DNA of 64,000 nucleotides, from NCBI GenBank assembly GCA_913778085.1, contig CAJYXJ010000014.1, positions 1 to 64,000 on the forward strand. Direction: 5' to 3'. Below are positions 49,713 to 59,400 of this stretch, in pieces. Under the pieces are notes generated by a model. It worked only from the letters and a program-made list of their open reading frames with translations. It searched no databases and was not told the DNA's origin. Within the stretch, counting starts at the first letter, position 1. Each line of letters starts with the position of its first letter. The position numbers and the translations under genes are program-made. The stretch is from an uncultured Chryseobacterium sp. (GTDB lineage: Bacteria; Bacteroidota; Bacteroidia; Flavobacteriales; Weeksellaceae).

Positions 49713-50477
49713 TCAGAAATTTAAAACCAATCCGGCCCCTATATTTTTCGATTGCAGAACGGGATACACAAAGGTGAAGCTTTTGGAATCTTTTTTATTC
49801 AGATGCTTATTGATAAAAGGAAACAGCCAGTAAGCCAGCTCGGTGCTCAGAATGCCAAATCCGGCACCCGCAACCACATCGCCTACCCAATGTTTATCGT
49901 TAAGCGTTCTGTAGATACCGGTGAAAAGCGCCACCGGATAGCCTGAGATGGCCACCCAGAAGTTTTCGTCCTGATATTCCCGGAACAGGAACTGCGCCGA
50001 TGAAAATGCGGTCGTTGTATGCCCGGAAGGAAACGAAAGGCGGTTGGAACCGTCCGGACGTTCTTCTTTTACCAGATGTTTTAGCGGCAGGACGATAGCG
50101 GCGGAAATCAGCTGGGAGGTTCCGTAAATAATCGTGCGTTCTTTTAAATTATGTTTCCCTTTGATCCCGGCCAGATTGTAACCATATACCATTGCAGCAG
50201 GAATATATTGTGTATAATTATCCAGGGTGATGTGCTTCGGCTGATGTTCTCCAATCTCGTATTTGGTAGAATTATTGAGGTTTTTCAACGCATCGGAAGT
50301 GAGGCTCGTAATCCCAAAGGCCACGAAAACCGTGGGAACGATAACTTTCCTATATCCTGGCTTGTAGACCTTGTCTTCATATCGTAGTTCCTGCCGGACT
50401 ACAGCAGAGGAATCTGCTTCGATCTGCCCGAAAATGATATTCGAAAAGATCAAAGCAGATAGTGTGAATAATTTCAT
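49713..50477 (-). CDS. PAP2-family phosphatase
   Basis: A 254-aa exported or membrane protein with a signal peptide (near IIFGQ, residue 18). It has the full phosphatidic acid phosphatase signature in order: KHLVKEERPDGSNR, LSFPSGHTTTAFSS and GIYRTLNDKHWVGDVVAGAG, with the two catalytic His. Likely substrates are undecaprenyl pyrophosphate or other lipid phosphates. It lies 6 bp after DUF3570 in the same minus-strand run. Confidence 0.88.
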   Translation of the reverse strand: MKLFTLSALIFSNIIFGQIEADSSAVVRQELRYEDKVYKPGYRKVIVPTVFVAFGITSLTSDALKNLNNSTKYEIGEHQPKHITLDNYTQYIPAAMVYGYNLAGIKGKHNLKERTIIYGTSQLISAAIVLPLKHLVKEERPDGSNRLSFPSGHTTTAFSSAQFLFREYQDENFWVAISGYPVALFTGIYRTLNDKHWVGDVVAGAGFGILSTELAYWLFPFINKHLNKKDSKSFTFVYPVLQSKNIGAGLVLNF

Positions 50478-50483
50478 AGGCTA

Positions 50484-51674
50484 TTATTTGAACCTTAAAT
50501 TTAAGGAAATAATATCAGATTTCATCCCCACGGATTTTGTATAATGCCCATATCGTATTTCCAGCATATTCAGCCTTTCGATTCCGAAGAGCCCGTTTTT
50601 CGGATTGATCCGGATTCCGGCCCCGTAAAAATGGCTGTTGAATTTCGAGAGGTCGTAATTACTGGTATAGTAATCATCAAAAGCCGTGTGCTGCTGGTAG
50701 GGTGCAAAATATCTGGCCGCCGTCTGGGAATAATACCTGTAAAACGGACTTACGGACACAAAAGGTGAAATCTTAACCGGCGTTTCAAGGCTGAAGGTAT
50801 TGGATTTTAAACCCCAATCATCGGCATAATACCGGTAATAAGCTCTCAGAATAACCTTATCTCCGAGAAAATAATTCGCACGGATGCCTACAGGAATTTT
50901 AAACCTGCGATCCGGCAGAGTTTCCTGGTGCACCGAGCCGTCCGTAAAATAAACTCGGTGAAATGGCAGGCTTAGGTAACCGGTCTGCTGAACACCGTCT
51001 GCAAGAAATTCAACCTGAAAATTCTGATTGATGATCTGGGAATAAGCCAATGATAAAGCAAACGTATTTCTTCCGCTGGTGCCATAACCTTCGTGTTCGC
51101 CACCCGTGCTGCCATTTGTTCTCAGCTCGATGGGAGTTACCAGTTTTACCTGGTCGATGTAAGCCTGGAATTTTGCAGTAAATTCGCCCATCTTATCCGC
51201 TGTTTTTTTAGCAAACCCGATATTGGCACCTACCGACTGATAATCGAATTCCGTGGAAAACATCGCACCGGCCATCAGCGTCGTACCTTTGGCATCATTT
51301 TCCCTGCTCCAGCTGAGAGCGGGATAGATCCGCGTATCGGCGTGGGAAGCTGATGAATTGGCTTTCAAGTCGATCATATCGGAAGAAGCCGACGTATAAT
51401 GATCGATCCCCACACTCAGTCCGAATTTATTTTTCCGGTCTTTTTTATCGTATTTCACCACCGTTACGTCGATGGCATTGGAAATATCGGTCAGTTTTTC
51501 CGTTCCGATACCGCCGGTTACCGCCGAATTGTTTCCATCCTGTTTATAATAGCTTGATACCAGATTAACTTCGTCGAGGCTCAGCTTCTTAGATGCCCCG
51601 GTATCTGTATTTTCCTGTGCTTTTGCACTAAAGATCCCGAAAAGAGCCGTAATGCTTACGATTATTTTTTTCAT
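50484..51674 (-). CDS. DUF3570 outer-membrane protein
   Basis: A 396-aa protein with a signal peptide (end near FSAKAQ, residue 19) and a mature part rich in aromatic strands (IRANYFLGDKVILRAYYRYY; FVSVSPFYRYYSQTAARYFA), ending in LNLRFK with the terminal aromatic segment typical of outer-membrane barrels. It matches DUF3570, which in many Bacteroidota and Proteobacteria sits beside DUF4266, ApbE and thioredoxin genes, exactly as here. Function is unknown; the grouping suggests a redox-linked envelope system. Confidence 0.8.
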   Translation of the reverse strand: MKKIIVSITALFGIFSAKAQENTDTGASKKLSLDEVNLVSSYYKQDGNNSAVTGGIGTEKLTDISNAIDVTVVKYDKKDRKNKFGLSVGIDHYTSASSDMIDLKANSSASHADTRIYPALSWSRENDAKGTTLMAGAMFSTEFDYQSVGANIGFAKKTADKMGEFTAKFQAYIDQVKLVTPIELRTNGSTGGEHEGYGTSGRNTFALSLAYSQIINQNFQVEFLADGVQQTGYLSLPFHRVYFTDGSVHQETLPDRRFKIPVGIRANYFLGDKVILRAYYRYYADDWGLKSNTFSLETPVKISPFVSVSPFYRYYSQTAARYFAPYQQHTAFDDYYTSNYDLSKFNSHFYGAGIRINPKNGLFGIERLNMLEIRYGHYTKSVGMKSDIISLNLRFK

Positions 51675-51709
51675 TTTAAATCACATTTACATCTTACAAT
51701 TTATTATTC

Positions 51710-52066
51710 TTAATTGCAGCCGCAGCCGCCGCCTACTTTTCCCGCATTGGCTCCGGAAGAACCTTCGCGGTAAGACTGGAAGCTGAGTTCCGTTTTTTCG
51801 ATCGTCCGGTTCCCGAGAACCATTTCGGCGTCGTTAAGCTTGTTTTTTTCGTACTCTTTTACGGGGGTACACGAGTTCAAAATCGGAATTGCCAGTATTG
51901 AGAGAACAGCTATGGTTTTGTAATTTAAAGCGTTGAATCTTCGCAGCCCGGCTTGAACGGAGCTCTTTTTGTGAGGAACGAGCAAAAAAGCGGGAGTGGA
52001 AGACGGATAAAGCTGCCCAAATAAATATTGGAGAAGCTTTTGACTGTTTTTTATAAGGTTTTTCAT
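51710..52066 (-). CDS. DUF4266 lipoprotein
   Basis: A 118-aa protein. The C-terminal ~55 residues are DUF4266: VKEYEKNKLNDAEMVLGNRT, ELSFQSYREGSSGAN and the GGGCGCN end. They are preceded by a lipobox (LAIPILNSC, Cys about 66). Ahead of it is an unusual ~55-residue basic extension absent from ordinary DUF4266 lipoproteins, which makes the annotated start doubtful; a non-ATG start nearer the hydrophobic segment is possible. The start overlaps apbE by 4 bp. Confidence 0.7.
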   Translation of the reverse strand: MKNLIKNSQKLLQYLFGQLYPSSTPAFLLVPHKKSSVQAGLRRFNALNYKTIAVLSILAIPILNSCTPVKEYEKNKLNDAEMVLGNRTIEKTELSFQSYREGSSGANAGKVGGGCGCN

Positions 52067-52989
52067 TTTAGATTAATGTTTTGAGATGAATAAATTTTAT
52101 CCTGATCATCAATGATGATGCATTCCAGATGATTGATCTGGTTGACCATATTGAGTGCCGCACCGATCCCCATAATACTGACGGGAGTGGCCATCGCATC
52201 GGCAATTTCGGCGTTGGGACAAAAGACGGTTACACTTTTTATTCCTGAAACCGGCATCCCTGTTTTCGGATTGATGGTGTGGGAATATTTCTTACCGTCG
52301 ATGACCACAAATTTTTCGTAATTCCCGGACGTCGCTACTGCCATATCGGTGATGTTCATATAAGAAAACGGCTTTCCGGCGTTGTCAGGATCAGCGATTC
52401 CCACTGTCCACGGTTTTCCGTCCGCCTGGTTTCCCCATGTCGTCAGGTCACCCGAAGCATTCACGATTCCGGAACCTACCCCTCTTTCCAGGAGAATCCG
52501 TTTCGCCATTTCTGCGGCATATCCTTTTCCGATTCCGCCGAAACCGATCCGCATTCCCCTTTCTTTAAGGAAAACCGTCTGCCGGTCGCGATCAAGAATG
52601 ATATTCTGATAATTGACGAGTTTCAGGTGATCTTTAATCATTTCAGCATCCGGGAGCGCTTTCATTTCCCGGTCGAAATTCCAGAAGCTTTTATCGATCC
52701 CGCCATAAGAGATGTCAAAATACCCATCCGTTATCCTGCTGATGCGGAGGCTTCTTTCAATGAGGTCAAAGATTTCCCGGTCTACCTTTACAGGCCTCAC
52801 ACCGGCATTCCGGTTGATAAGGTTGGTCTGGCTTTCTTCATGGTAAGTCGTGAGAAGTTTTTCGATTCTCCGGATTTCATCAATGGCAGCATCAATATGA
52901 CCGTTCGCAGTATTTTCATCATCCGATACGACGGTAATTTCAAAAGCATTCCCCATGAGTTTCTGAGGCCTTTTGAATTCTTTCAGCAT
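52063..52989 (-). CDS. apbE: FAD:protein FMN transferase
   Basis: A 308-aa ApbE-family enzyme that attaches FMN to Thr/Ser of target proteins. It carries MGNAFEITVVSDDE, FGGIGKGYAAEMAKRILLER (FAD/Mg site), NASGDLTTWG and SHTINPKTGMPVSGIKSV with the conserved His, then ADAMATPVSIMG. No signal peptide or lipobox is evident, unlike many ApbE proteins. It starts 3 bp after the thioredoxin-like gene. No flavinylation target such as NqrC is nearby in this window. Confidence 0.92.
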   Translation of the reverse strand: MLKEFKRPQKLMGNAFEITVVSDDENTANGHIDAAIDEIRRIEKLLTTYHEESQTNLINRNAGVRPVKVDREIFDLIERSLRISRITDGYFDISYGGIDKSFWNFDREMKALPDAEMIKDHLKLVNYQNIILDRDRQTVFLKERGMRIGFGGIGKGYAAEMAKRILLERGVGSGIVNASGDLTTWGNQADGKPWTVGIADPDNAGKPFSYMNITDMAVATSGNYEKFVVIDGKKYSHTINPKTGMPVSGIKSVTVFCPNAEIADAMATPVSIMGIGAALNMVNQINHLECIIIDDQDKIYSSQNINLK

Positions 52990-52992
52990 GGT

Positions 52993-53439
52993 CTATGGTT
53001 TTTGATTGTCTTTTATCTCTTTGACTTCCCGGGTAAAAGCCAGCGCATCTTCCGAAGGCAGCCCCTCCCAGCTTTTCAGGATCTTCCCTTGTGCATCCAT
53101 CAGAAGGGTGTACGGAAAAATTCCTTTCGGATTGTACTGGTCGGCAAGTGAAGCATTTTCTTTTTTGAGTTCTGCAGACAGCTGGTTCTTTTTGTTTCTG
53201 GGGAAATCCGCATTGATGTAGACGATCACATTTTCAGACTCCAGTTTTTTGAAATCTTCGGTTTCAATGATGTTTTTGTGAAGCTTGATGCACGGAATAC
53301 ACCAGTCTGATCCCGAAAAGTTCAGCAGGATCAGCTCTTTGTTTTCGGCAGCGGTTTTTCTTGCGGTTTCCATTCGGGTCTGTGCATGGGATACTATGGA
53401 GAATACAGCCATCATGATGGCTGAAAACAGTGTTTTCAT
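52993..53439 (-). CDS. Exported thioredoxin-family protein
   Basis: A 148-aa protein with a signal peptide (end near SHAQ, residue 19) and a thioredoxin fold with the active site SGSDWCIPCIKLHKNI (CxxC). It has NADFPRNKKNQLS and FPYTLLMDAQGKIL. It probably acts as a periplasmic disulfide reductase for the ApbE/DUF4266/DUF3570 group that follows it in the operon. The DUF4266 tail with paired Cys (GGCGCN) is a possible partner. Confidence 0.85.
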   Translation of the reverse strand: MKTLFSAIMMAVFSIVSHAQTRMETARKTAAENKELILLNFSGSDWCIPCIKLHKNIIETEDFKKLESENVIVYINADFPRNKKNQLSAELKKENASLADQYNPKGIFPYTLLMDAQGKILKSWEGLPSEDALAFTREVKEIKDNQKP

Positions 53440-53519
53440 TATTTTAAATTTTTAAGAATAACTTTTTAGAGTATAAAAACAGCTCTGATTACTGTTACCT
53501 AATCAGATATAAATGAGAA

Positions 53520-53909
53520 TTATACGGTGAAAGCTCTCGGAGGTTCCCAGACGGACCCGCCGAAGCCTTTGAAGCAGTGATCTTCATCCCTTGAAGGGAT
53601 TTTATGGGAATAGGATTTCCTTAAATTTTCCTTTGTGAAATCCATTTGTAATTCATCCCCGATGGTAAAAATCAGATTCAGCGGTTTTGCGTGGATGATA
53701 AACGGTAATTTCTGATCTTTTCCATAGTCGCCGTCTTTTACCGGATGCTCATAATGGGCCTTCAGAAAAGCGATCAGCGGCATATCGGGATTCATCCGCT
53801 TATGCTCGAAATAATGTTCTACGAGATCCGGAAGTTTCAATAGCTGATAGAGTTCGGTAGTCGACACCAAAAATAAAGATAATAACAGTATAGCAATCAG
53901 CTTTTTCAC
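53520..53909 (-). CDS. Small exported protein, Czc-linked paralogue 1
   Basis: A 129-aa exported protein started by GTG (VKKLIAILLLSLFLVSTTELYQ). The mature part has LPDLVEHYFEHKRMNPDMPL, HYEHPVKDGDYGKDQKLPF and a C-terminal WEPPRAF. Several His residues sit in conserved places, so metal binding is possible. A paralogue with the same plan lies at 59693-60076; the two bracket the Czc-type efflux genes. No family name is recognised. A -7 element lies only 4 nt ahead of the start codon. Confidence 0.6.
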   Translation of the reverse strand: MKKLIAILLLSLFLVSTTELYQLLKLPDLVEHYFEHKRMNPDMPLIAFLKAHYEHPVKDGDYGKDQKLPFIIHAKPLNLIFTIGDELQMDFTKENLRKSYSHKIPSRDEDHCFKGFGGSVWEPPRAFTV

Positions 53910-53913
53910 AGTT

Positions 53914-53955
53914 CAAAACTATAAAATATTTTGTTAAGAATGATTTTAAATTGAT
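53914..53955 (-). promoter_or_regulatory. Near-leaderless promoter of Czc-linked paralogue 1
   Basis: The minus strand reads ATTTTATAGTTTTG, with the -7 element TAGTTTTG at 53914-53921 and the GTG codon 4 nt downstream. The ~45 bp upstream (CATTCTTAACAAAATATTTT) are conserved in front of paralogue 2, which indicates a shared promoter and operator. Confidence 0.6.
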
Positions 53956-53996
53956 AAAATTAAAAACGCAAAAACTACCGGAAATGATATCCGCAT

Positions 53997-55136
53997 TTAT
54001 TCTTCTTCCTCCGTATTTTTCAGTTTCATTAAAAGCGTATAGGCATTTTTGGTAACGATCTTCTTATTCTTAAAATCATCAAAATTGAGAATCTGGATAA
54101 ACCCGTTTTCGATTTCTCCCAACGTTACAGGTGTTAATCGGTAGATCTGTTTTTTCACCTCAACGAACACAAAATCTTTGCCTTCAAAATTAACGATGCT
54201 TTCTTCCGGAACCGCATTGGAAAAAGAGGTGCTGGTTTCAATTTCGGCATTCATATACATTCCCGGAACCAGGCTGTGATCGTATTTATCGAAATGACAA
54301 TGTACTTCCGCCAGACCGCCCTGGCTGATATCTTTGCTGATGAGAAGAATTTCGCCGTAATATTTCCTGGCCGGATCTGCATTGGTATAAGCCGCAAAAC
54401 GCTGTCCTTTTTTCAGGTTTTCCAGATCCTTTTCGTATACTTTAAGATTCAGGTGGATGTCATCGGGATTAATAAGCTCGAAAAGCACATCCGAAGGGTT
54501 TACATATTTCCCGATATTCACATTTACTTTGCTTACAAAACCGTTGATCGAGCTGTACACAGGAACACTTTTGGTAATACTTCCGGATTTTAAGGATTCC
54601 GGATTGATATTGATCAGTCTGAGCTGTTGTGCCAGGGAATTCATCAGAATTCTCTGGCTGTTCATTTCAGATTGAGCAAGCTGCATCGCTTTATCACTGC
54701 TTGCCTGGCTTTGGTTCAGGGTTTTCTGACGGTTATAATCCAATTCCGCAAAATGTGCTTTGGATCTTGCCATTAAATAATCCTGCTGAAGCTGAATGAA
54801 CTGCGGATTTTCAATCACAGCAATCACCTGACCTCTGGAAACAGGCATTCCCGGAAGAAGATTGCTGGATTTCAGATAACCTCCTAGAGGAATACTTACT
54901 GAAACCAGATTTTGGGGCGGAACATCGATCATTCCGTTTAATTTCAGGGTGGAAGCGATATTCTGTAATGAAAGCGTGGTTGTTTCTATCGGTGCATTTC
55001 TTAACTGTGCATCGGTTAAAGTCACTACATTTTCGTCTTTCGGGAGACTTTTTTCCTGCTTCGGAGCTTCTTCTTTTTTACATTGAATGAATACAAAAAA
55101 GCTGATTAATAAGGTATATATTGAAATTGATTTCAT
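53997..55136 (-). CDS. RND efflux periplasmic adaptor lipoprotein (CzcB/CusB-like)
   Basis: A 379-aa membrane-fusion protein. It is a lipoprotein (lipobox region FFVFIQC, Cys 19), with a lipoyl/barrel-sandwich part (LNGMIDVPPQNLVSVSIPLG, GYLKSSNLLPGMPVSRGQVI), a long helical hairpin (~110-175) and a beta-barrel domain (HLNLKVYEKDLENLKKGQRF). It links the inner-membrane pump to the TolC-like channel. It lies 3 bp after the TolC-family gene. Confidence 0.9.
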   Translation of the reverse strand: MKSISIYTLLISFFVFIQCKKEEAPKQEKSLPKDENVVTLTDAQLRNAPIETTTLSLQNIASTLKLNGMIDVPPQNLVSVSIPLGGYLKSSNLLPGMPVSRGQVIAVIENPQFIQLQQDYLMARSKAHFAELDYNRQKTLNQSQASSDKAMQLAQSEMNSQRILMNSLAQQLRLININPESLKSGSITKSVPVYSSINGFVSKVNVNIGKYVNPSDVLFELINPDDIHLNLKVYEKDLENLKKGQRFAAYTNADPARKYYGEILLISKDISQGGLAEVHCHFDKYDHSLVPGMYMNAEIETSTSFSNAVPEESIVNFEGKDFVFVEVKKQIYRLTPVTLGEIENGFIQILNFDDFKNKKIVTKNAYTLLMKLKNTEEEE

Positions 55137-55139
55137 TTT

Positions 55140-56366
55140 TTACGGATTTAAAGTAAGGTATTCCAGTTCAATGGCACTTTGGTTAAGTTTCCAGACGGCA
55201 TCGGTGTAATTGTTTTTAAGCTGTACCGCCTGGTTAACGAGGATTACAAATTCAAGATAATTGATCTCACCGCCGATGAATTGTCTTTTCGCCGTTTCGG
55301 TAATGACATCTGCATTTTTCAGGTCGGAAGTTTCATATTTTGAAACAATTTCCAGATTGGACTGATAGATTTCTCTGGCTTTTTTAAGCTGATTCTGCAA
55401 ATTGAATTCAGCATTTTTCAGTTCACTTTCAGCGACAGACTGCGCCACTTTTGCGGCTTCAATTCTCGCTTTCTGACCTCCGGAAAACATCGGAAGCGAA
55501 ACACCCACCTGAACTGAGTGAAACTGAGGCGTTGCATTATACAGTTTATCATCCGGACCTAATCCTTGAAAACTGTTCAGGTTGTACGCCAATTGCAGAC
55601 CGGGAAGCATTTTCGCTTTTTCCAGTGCGATCTGTTCTGCGGAAATATTTTTCTGCTGTTCCCAGATTTTCAGCAAAGGATGCTCCGTTAGTTTTTCGTT
55701 TAAAGAATTGGCAAAAGATTTTGAATCTTCGGGAATGAAATCGGTTTCCGTATTCAAAAGCCACTGAAACTGGATCTTTAAGACCGCCAGTTCCTGCTGC
55801 AATTGTTTTAACTGAATTTCGATCGCCGATTTCTGGCTTGAAGCGGTTGTTTTTTCAAGAATATTGCTCTCCCCGGCTTTAAGTCTAAGGTTCGCTTTAT
55901 CGGAAAAGTCGGTGTACAGTTGCAGGATTTCATTCAACAGTTTTTCTTTTTCTTTCCAGTAAAGAATATCGTAGAAAGTAAGACTCACTGCCTTTTTAAG
56001 TTCATACTCTTTCAGGGAAACATTCAGCAAAGATTTTTTCCATTCTTCGGTGTACACATTTTTCTGTTTTTTATACACGGTCGGAAAAGCAATGTTTTGG
56101 GAAACGCCAAATTTCATATCGTTGTAGGCACTGTTAATCTGTCCGTAGTCGAACGTTACACCAGTCTGCGGAATATCATTGGCAGATTTTATCAAAGCTT
56201 TGGAATATTCGGATTTCAGCTTTTCGTTTTTAAGATTCCTGTTGTTTTCCAGTGCGGTATTAATCGCCGTCTGAAGGTTGATAGGCGTTTGTGCCTTCAG
56301 TCCGAATCCTGCAAAGCTGAATAGCAAAATGAATACAGCTGTTATATTTTTATGATTATTTTTCAT
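55140..56366 (-). CDS. TolC-family outer-membrane efflux protein (CzcC-like)
   Basis: A 408-aa outer-membrane channel with a signal peptide (end near LKAQ, residue 26) and the two repeated helical hairpins of the TolC family (TAINTALENNRNLKNEKLKS; VGVSLPMFSGGQKARIEAAK; AKRQFIGGEINYLEFVILVN). It is the exit duct of the tripartite metal pump encoded with the adaptor and RND genes on either side. Confidence 0.92.
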   Translation of the reverse strand: MKNNHKNITAVFILLFSFAGFGLKAQTPINLQTAINTALENNRNLKNEKLKSEYSKALIKSANDIPQTGVTFDYGQINSAYNDMKFGVSQNIAFPTVYKKQKNVYTEEWKKSLLNVSLKEYELKKAVSLTFYDILYWKEKEKLLNEILQLYTDFSDKANLRLKAGESNILEKTTASSQKSAIEIQLKQLQQELAVLKIQFQWLLNTETDFIPEDSKSFANSLNEKLTEHPLLKIWEQQKNISAEQIALEKAKMLPGLQLAYNLNSFQGLGPDDKLYNATPQFHSVQVGVSLPMFSGGQKARIEAAKVAQSVAESELKNAEFNLQNQLKKAREIYQSNLEIVSKYETSDLKNADVITETAKRQFIGGEINYLEFVILVNQAVQLKNNYTDAVWKLNQSAIELEYLTLNP

Positions 56367-56414
56367 ATGTAGATATTTATTATTTTTTAAAGGTCATATG
56401 TAATCGCGTTTTCT

Positions 56415-59400
56415 TCATAGGCGTTTGTGTTTTACAAATGATGGCGATTTCATTTTAAATCCTTTTTCAATGGTCACATAAAGAAGCGGCAGTATAAAAA
56501 GCGTAAGGAAGGTTGCAACGAGCAGACCTCCGATCACTACGGTTGCCAACGGACGCTGAACTTCCGCTCCTGCTCCGTTGCTTAATGCCATCGGAATAAA
56601 GCCTAAAGATGCTACGAAAGCCGTCATCAGAACCGGACGAAGCCTGGATTCTCCGCCATCAATTACAATCCTCACGATATTACGGATCCCGCTTTTGTAT
56701 AATCTGTTGAATTCTGAGATAAGAACGATTCCGTTGAGAACCGCCACTCCGAAAAGAGCGATAAAGCCTACTCCTGCACTGATGCTGAAAGGCATTCCTC
56801 TTAAAGCCAGAAGAAATACGCCGCCAATAATTGACAGTGGAATCGCGGTGTAAATCAGCAGGCTTTCTTTCACCGAGCCGAATGCTAAAAACAGCATCAC
56901 AAAAATAAGCGCCAAAGCAACCGGAACGGCAATCATCAGACGCTGTTTTGCATTGTTCAGGTTTTCAAAAGAACCTCCGTAAGTCATGTAATAACCTGTC
57001 GGAAGTTTTATCTCTTTGTTGACTTTGGCCTGAAGTTCTTCCACGATGCTCTGAACGTCTCTTCCTTTGATGTTAAAGCCAACCACAATTCTTCGTTGTG
57101 CGTTTTCTCTCTGAATCTGATTCGGACCGTTTTTCACCTCGACTTTTGCAAGCTGGGAAAGCGGAATCTGGTTTCCGAAAGGGGTCGGAACGAGCAGATT
57201 TTTAATATCATCCACATTTTTACGGACTTTGGAATCGAGACGAACGACCATATCGAAACGTTTTTCGCCTTCAAAAACGAGACCCGTACTCTGCCCTGCG
57301 AATGCGGCGTTTACAATCCGGTTGATGTCTGAAATGGATAAATGATACTGTGCAATAACAGGACGGTTGTATTCTATGGTTACCTGCGGCATTCCTGAAA
57401 TCGGCTCAATGTAAAGATTCTGTGCTCCGTCAACGGTTTCAATAATTTTCCCGAGCTTTTGGGCATTTCGGGAAAGAACGTCCAGATCATCCCCGAAAAT
57501 CTTTACTACTACATCCTGTCTTGCACCGGTCATCAGCTCATTAAAACGCATCTGTACCGGAAACTGAAAACTTACTGTCACTCCAGGAACATCCTGCAGT
57601 TCTTTGCTCATTTTATCTGCCAGTTCAGGGAATGTGGAGGCAGAAGTCCATTCCTTTTTATCTTTCAGAATAATCATTATATCGGCAGCATCCATCGGCA
57701 TCGGATCTGTAGGCACTTCCCCGCTCCCGATTTTTGTCACGACTTTTTGTACTTCGGGAAACCTGGATTTCAGTATATGAGCGGCTTTCTGGGTACTTTC
57801 AATGGTTGTATTAAGATTACTCCCCGGCAGAACCCTCGTTTCTACTGCAAAATCTCCTTCTTCAAGGGAAGGAATAAACTCCCCTCCCATTCTGCTGAGA
57901 ATGAAAATTGCCAATACGAAAAGTACAGCCACGATGGAGAATACCATTTTCGGAACTCTTAAAATTTTAAGTAATGTTTTCAGATAGATCTTCTCTACTT
58001 TTTTCATCATCCGGTCTGATAAGGTTGGCTTTGAATTTCTTTTTCTCAACAGCAAAGAACTCATCATCGGAATGTAGGTTAACGAAAGTAAAAATGCGCC
58101 TAATAAAGCAAAAGCCACCGTCTGAGCCATTGGCTTGAACATTTTTCCTTCAATTCCCTGTAAGGTAAGAATGGGAAGATAAACAATAAGGATGATGATC
58201 TGACCGAAGACAGCACTGTTCATCATTTTTCCGGCAGAATCGGTAACAATGGTGTCCATTTCCTCTTTTCCGACGGAGAATATTTTTTTGAATTTTGAAT
58301 TATGACTGAACTGATGCAGGACGGATTCTACAATAATCACCGCACCGTCGATAATCAATCCAAAATCCAGTGCACCGAGACTCATCAGGTTTCCGCTGAC
58401 TCCGAAAAGATTCATCATACAGATGGCAAAAAGCATAGCGAGAGGAATTACGGAAGCCACGAGCAATCCCGCGCGTACATTTCCGAGGAACAGAACCAGT
58501 ACAAAAACAACGATCAATGCGCCTTCTGTAAGGTTTTTCTCAACGGTTCCGATGGCGTTGTTTACCATTTTGGTACGATCGAGGAACGGTTCTATCACTA
58601 CTCCTTTCGGAAGGGTTTTCTGGATTTGTGCGATTTTTTCTTTTACATTTTTAATGACCTGATTGCTGTTTTCGCCTTTCAGCATCATCACTACTGCACC
58701 GGAAACTTCTCCCTGATCATTGAAGGTCATTGCGCCATAGCGCGTTGCAAAGCTGGTTTTCACCTCTGCAACGTCTCTTATAAACAGCGGGATTTCATTG
58801 GTTTTGGAAGCGATCGCAATATTTTTGATGTCTTCGATATTTCCGATCAGACCTTCGCTCCGGATGTATAAAACGGTGGGGCCTTTTTCGATATAAGCAC
58901 CTCCTGTGTTCTGGTTATTGGTGTTCAGGGCATCGAAAACATCATTGATGGTGATTCCGTAAGCATTTAACCTGTCGGGGTTTACGGCAATTTCATACTG
59001 TTTCAGTTTTCCTCCGAAACTGCTGACTTCGGCAACGCCTTTTACGCCAAGAAGCTGTCTCCTCACAATCCAGTCCTGAATGGTGCGCAGTTCTGTGATG
59101 TCGTATTTTTTCTCGTAGCCTTTTTCGGGACGGATCACATATTGGAAAATTTCGCCTAACCCTGTTGAAATAGGTCCCAATTCGGGGGTTCCGATCCCCT
59201 GCGGAATCTGGGTCTGAACCTGCTGCAGCCGTTCTGCCACCTGCTGTCTTGCCCAGTAGACATCTACATCATCTTCGAAAACGATGGTTACGAGCGATAA
59301 CCCGAATCGTGAAAAACTGCGGATCTCTTTTAATCCTGAAATATTATTGTTTGCCTGTTCTATGGGGAATGTCACGAGTCTTTCGATGTCTGTTGCTCCA

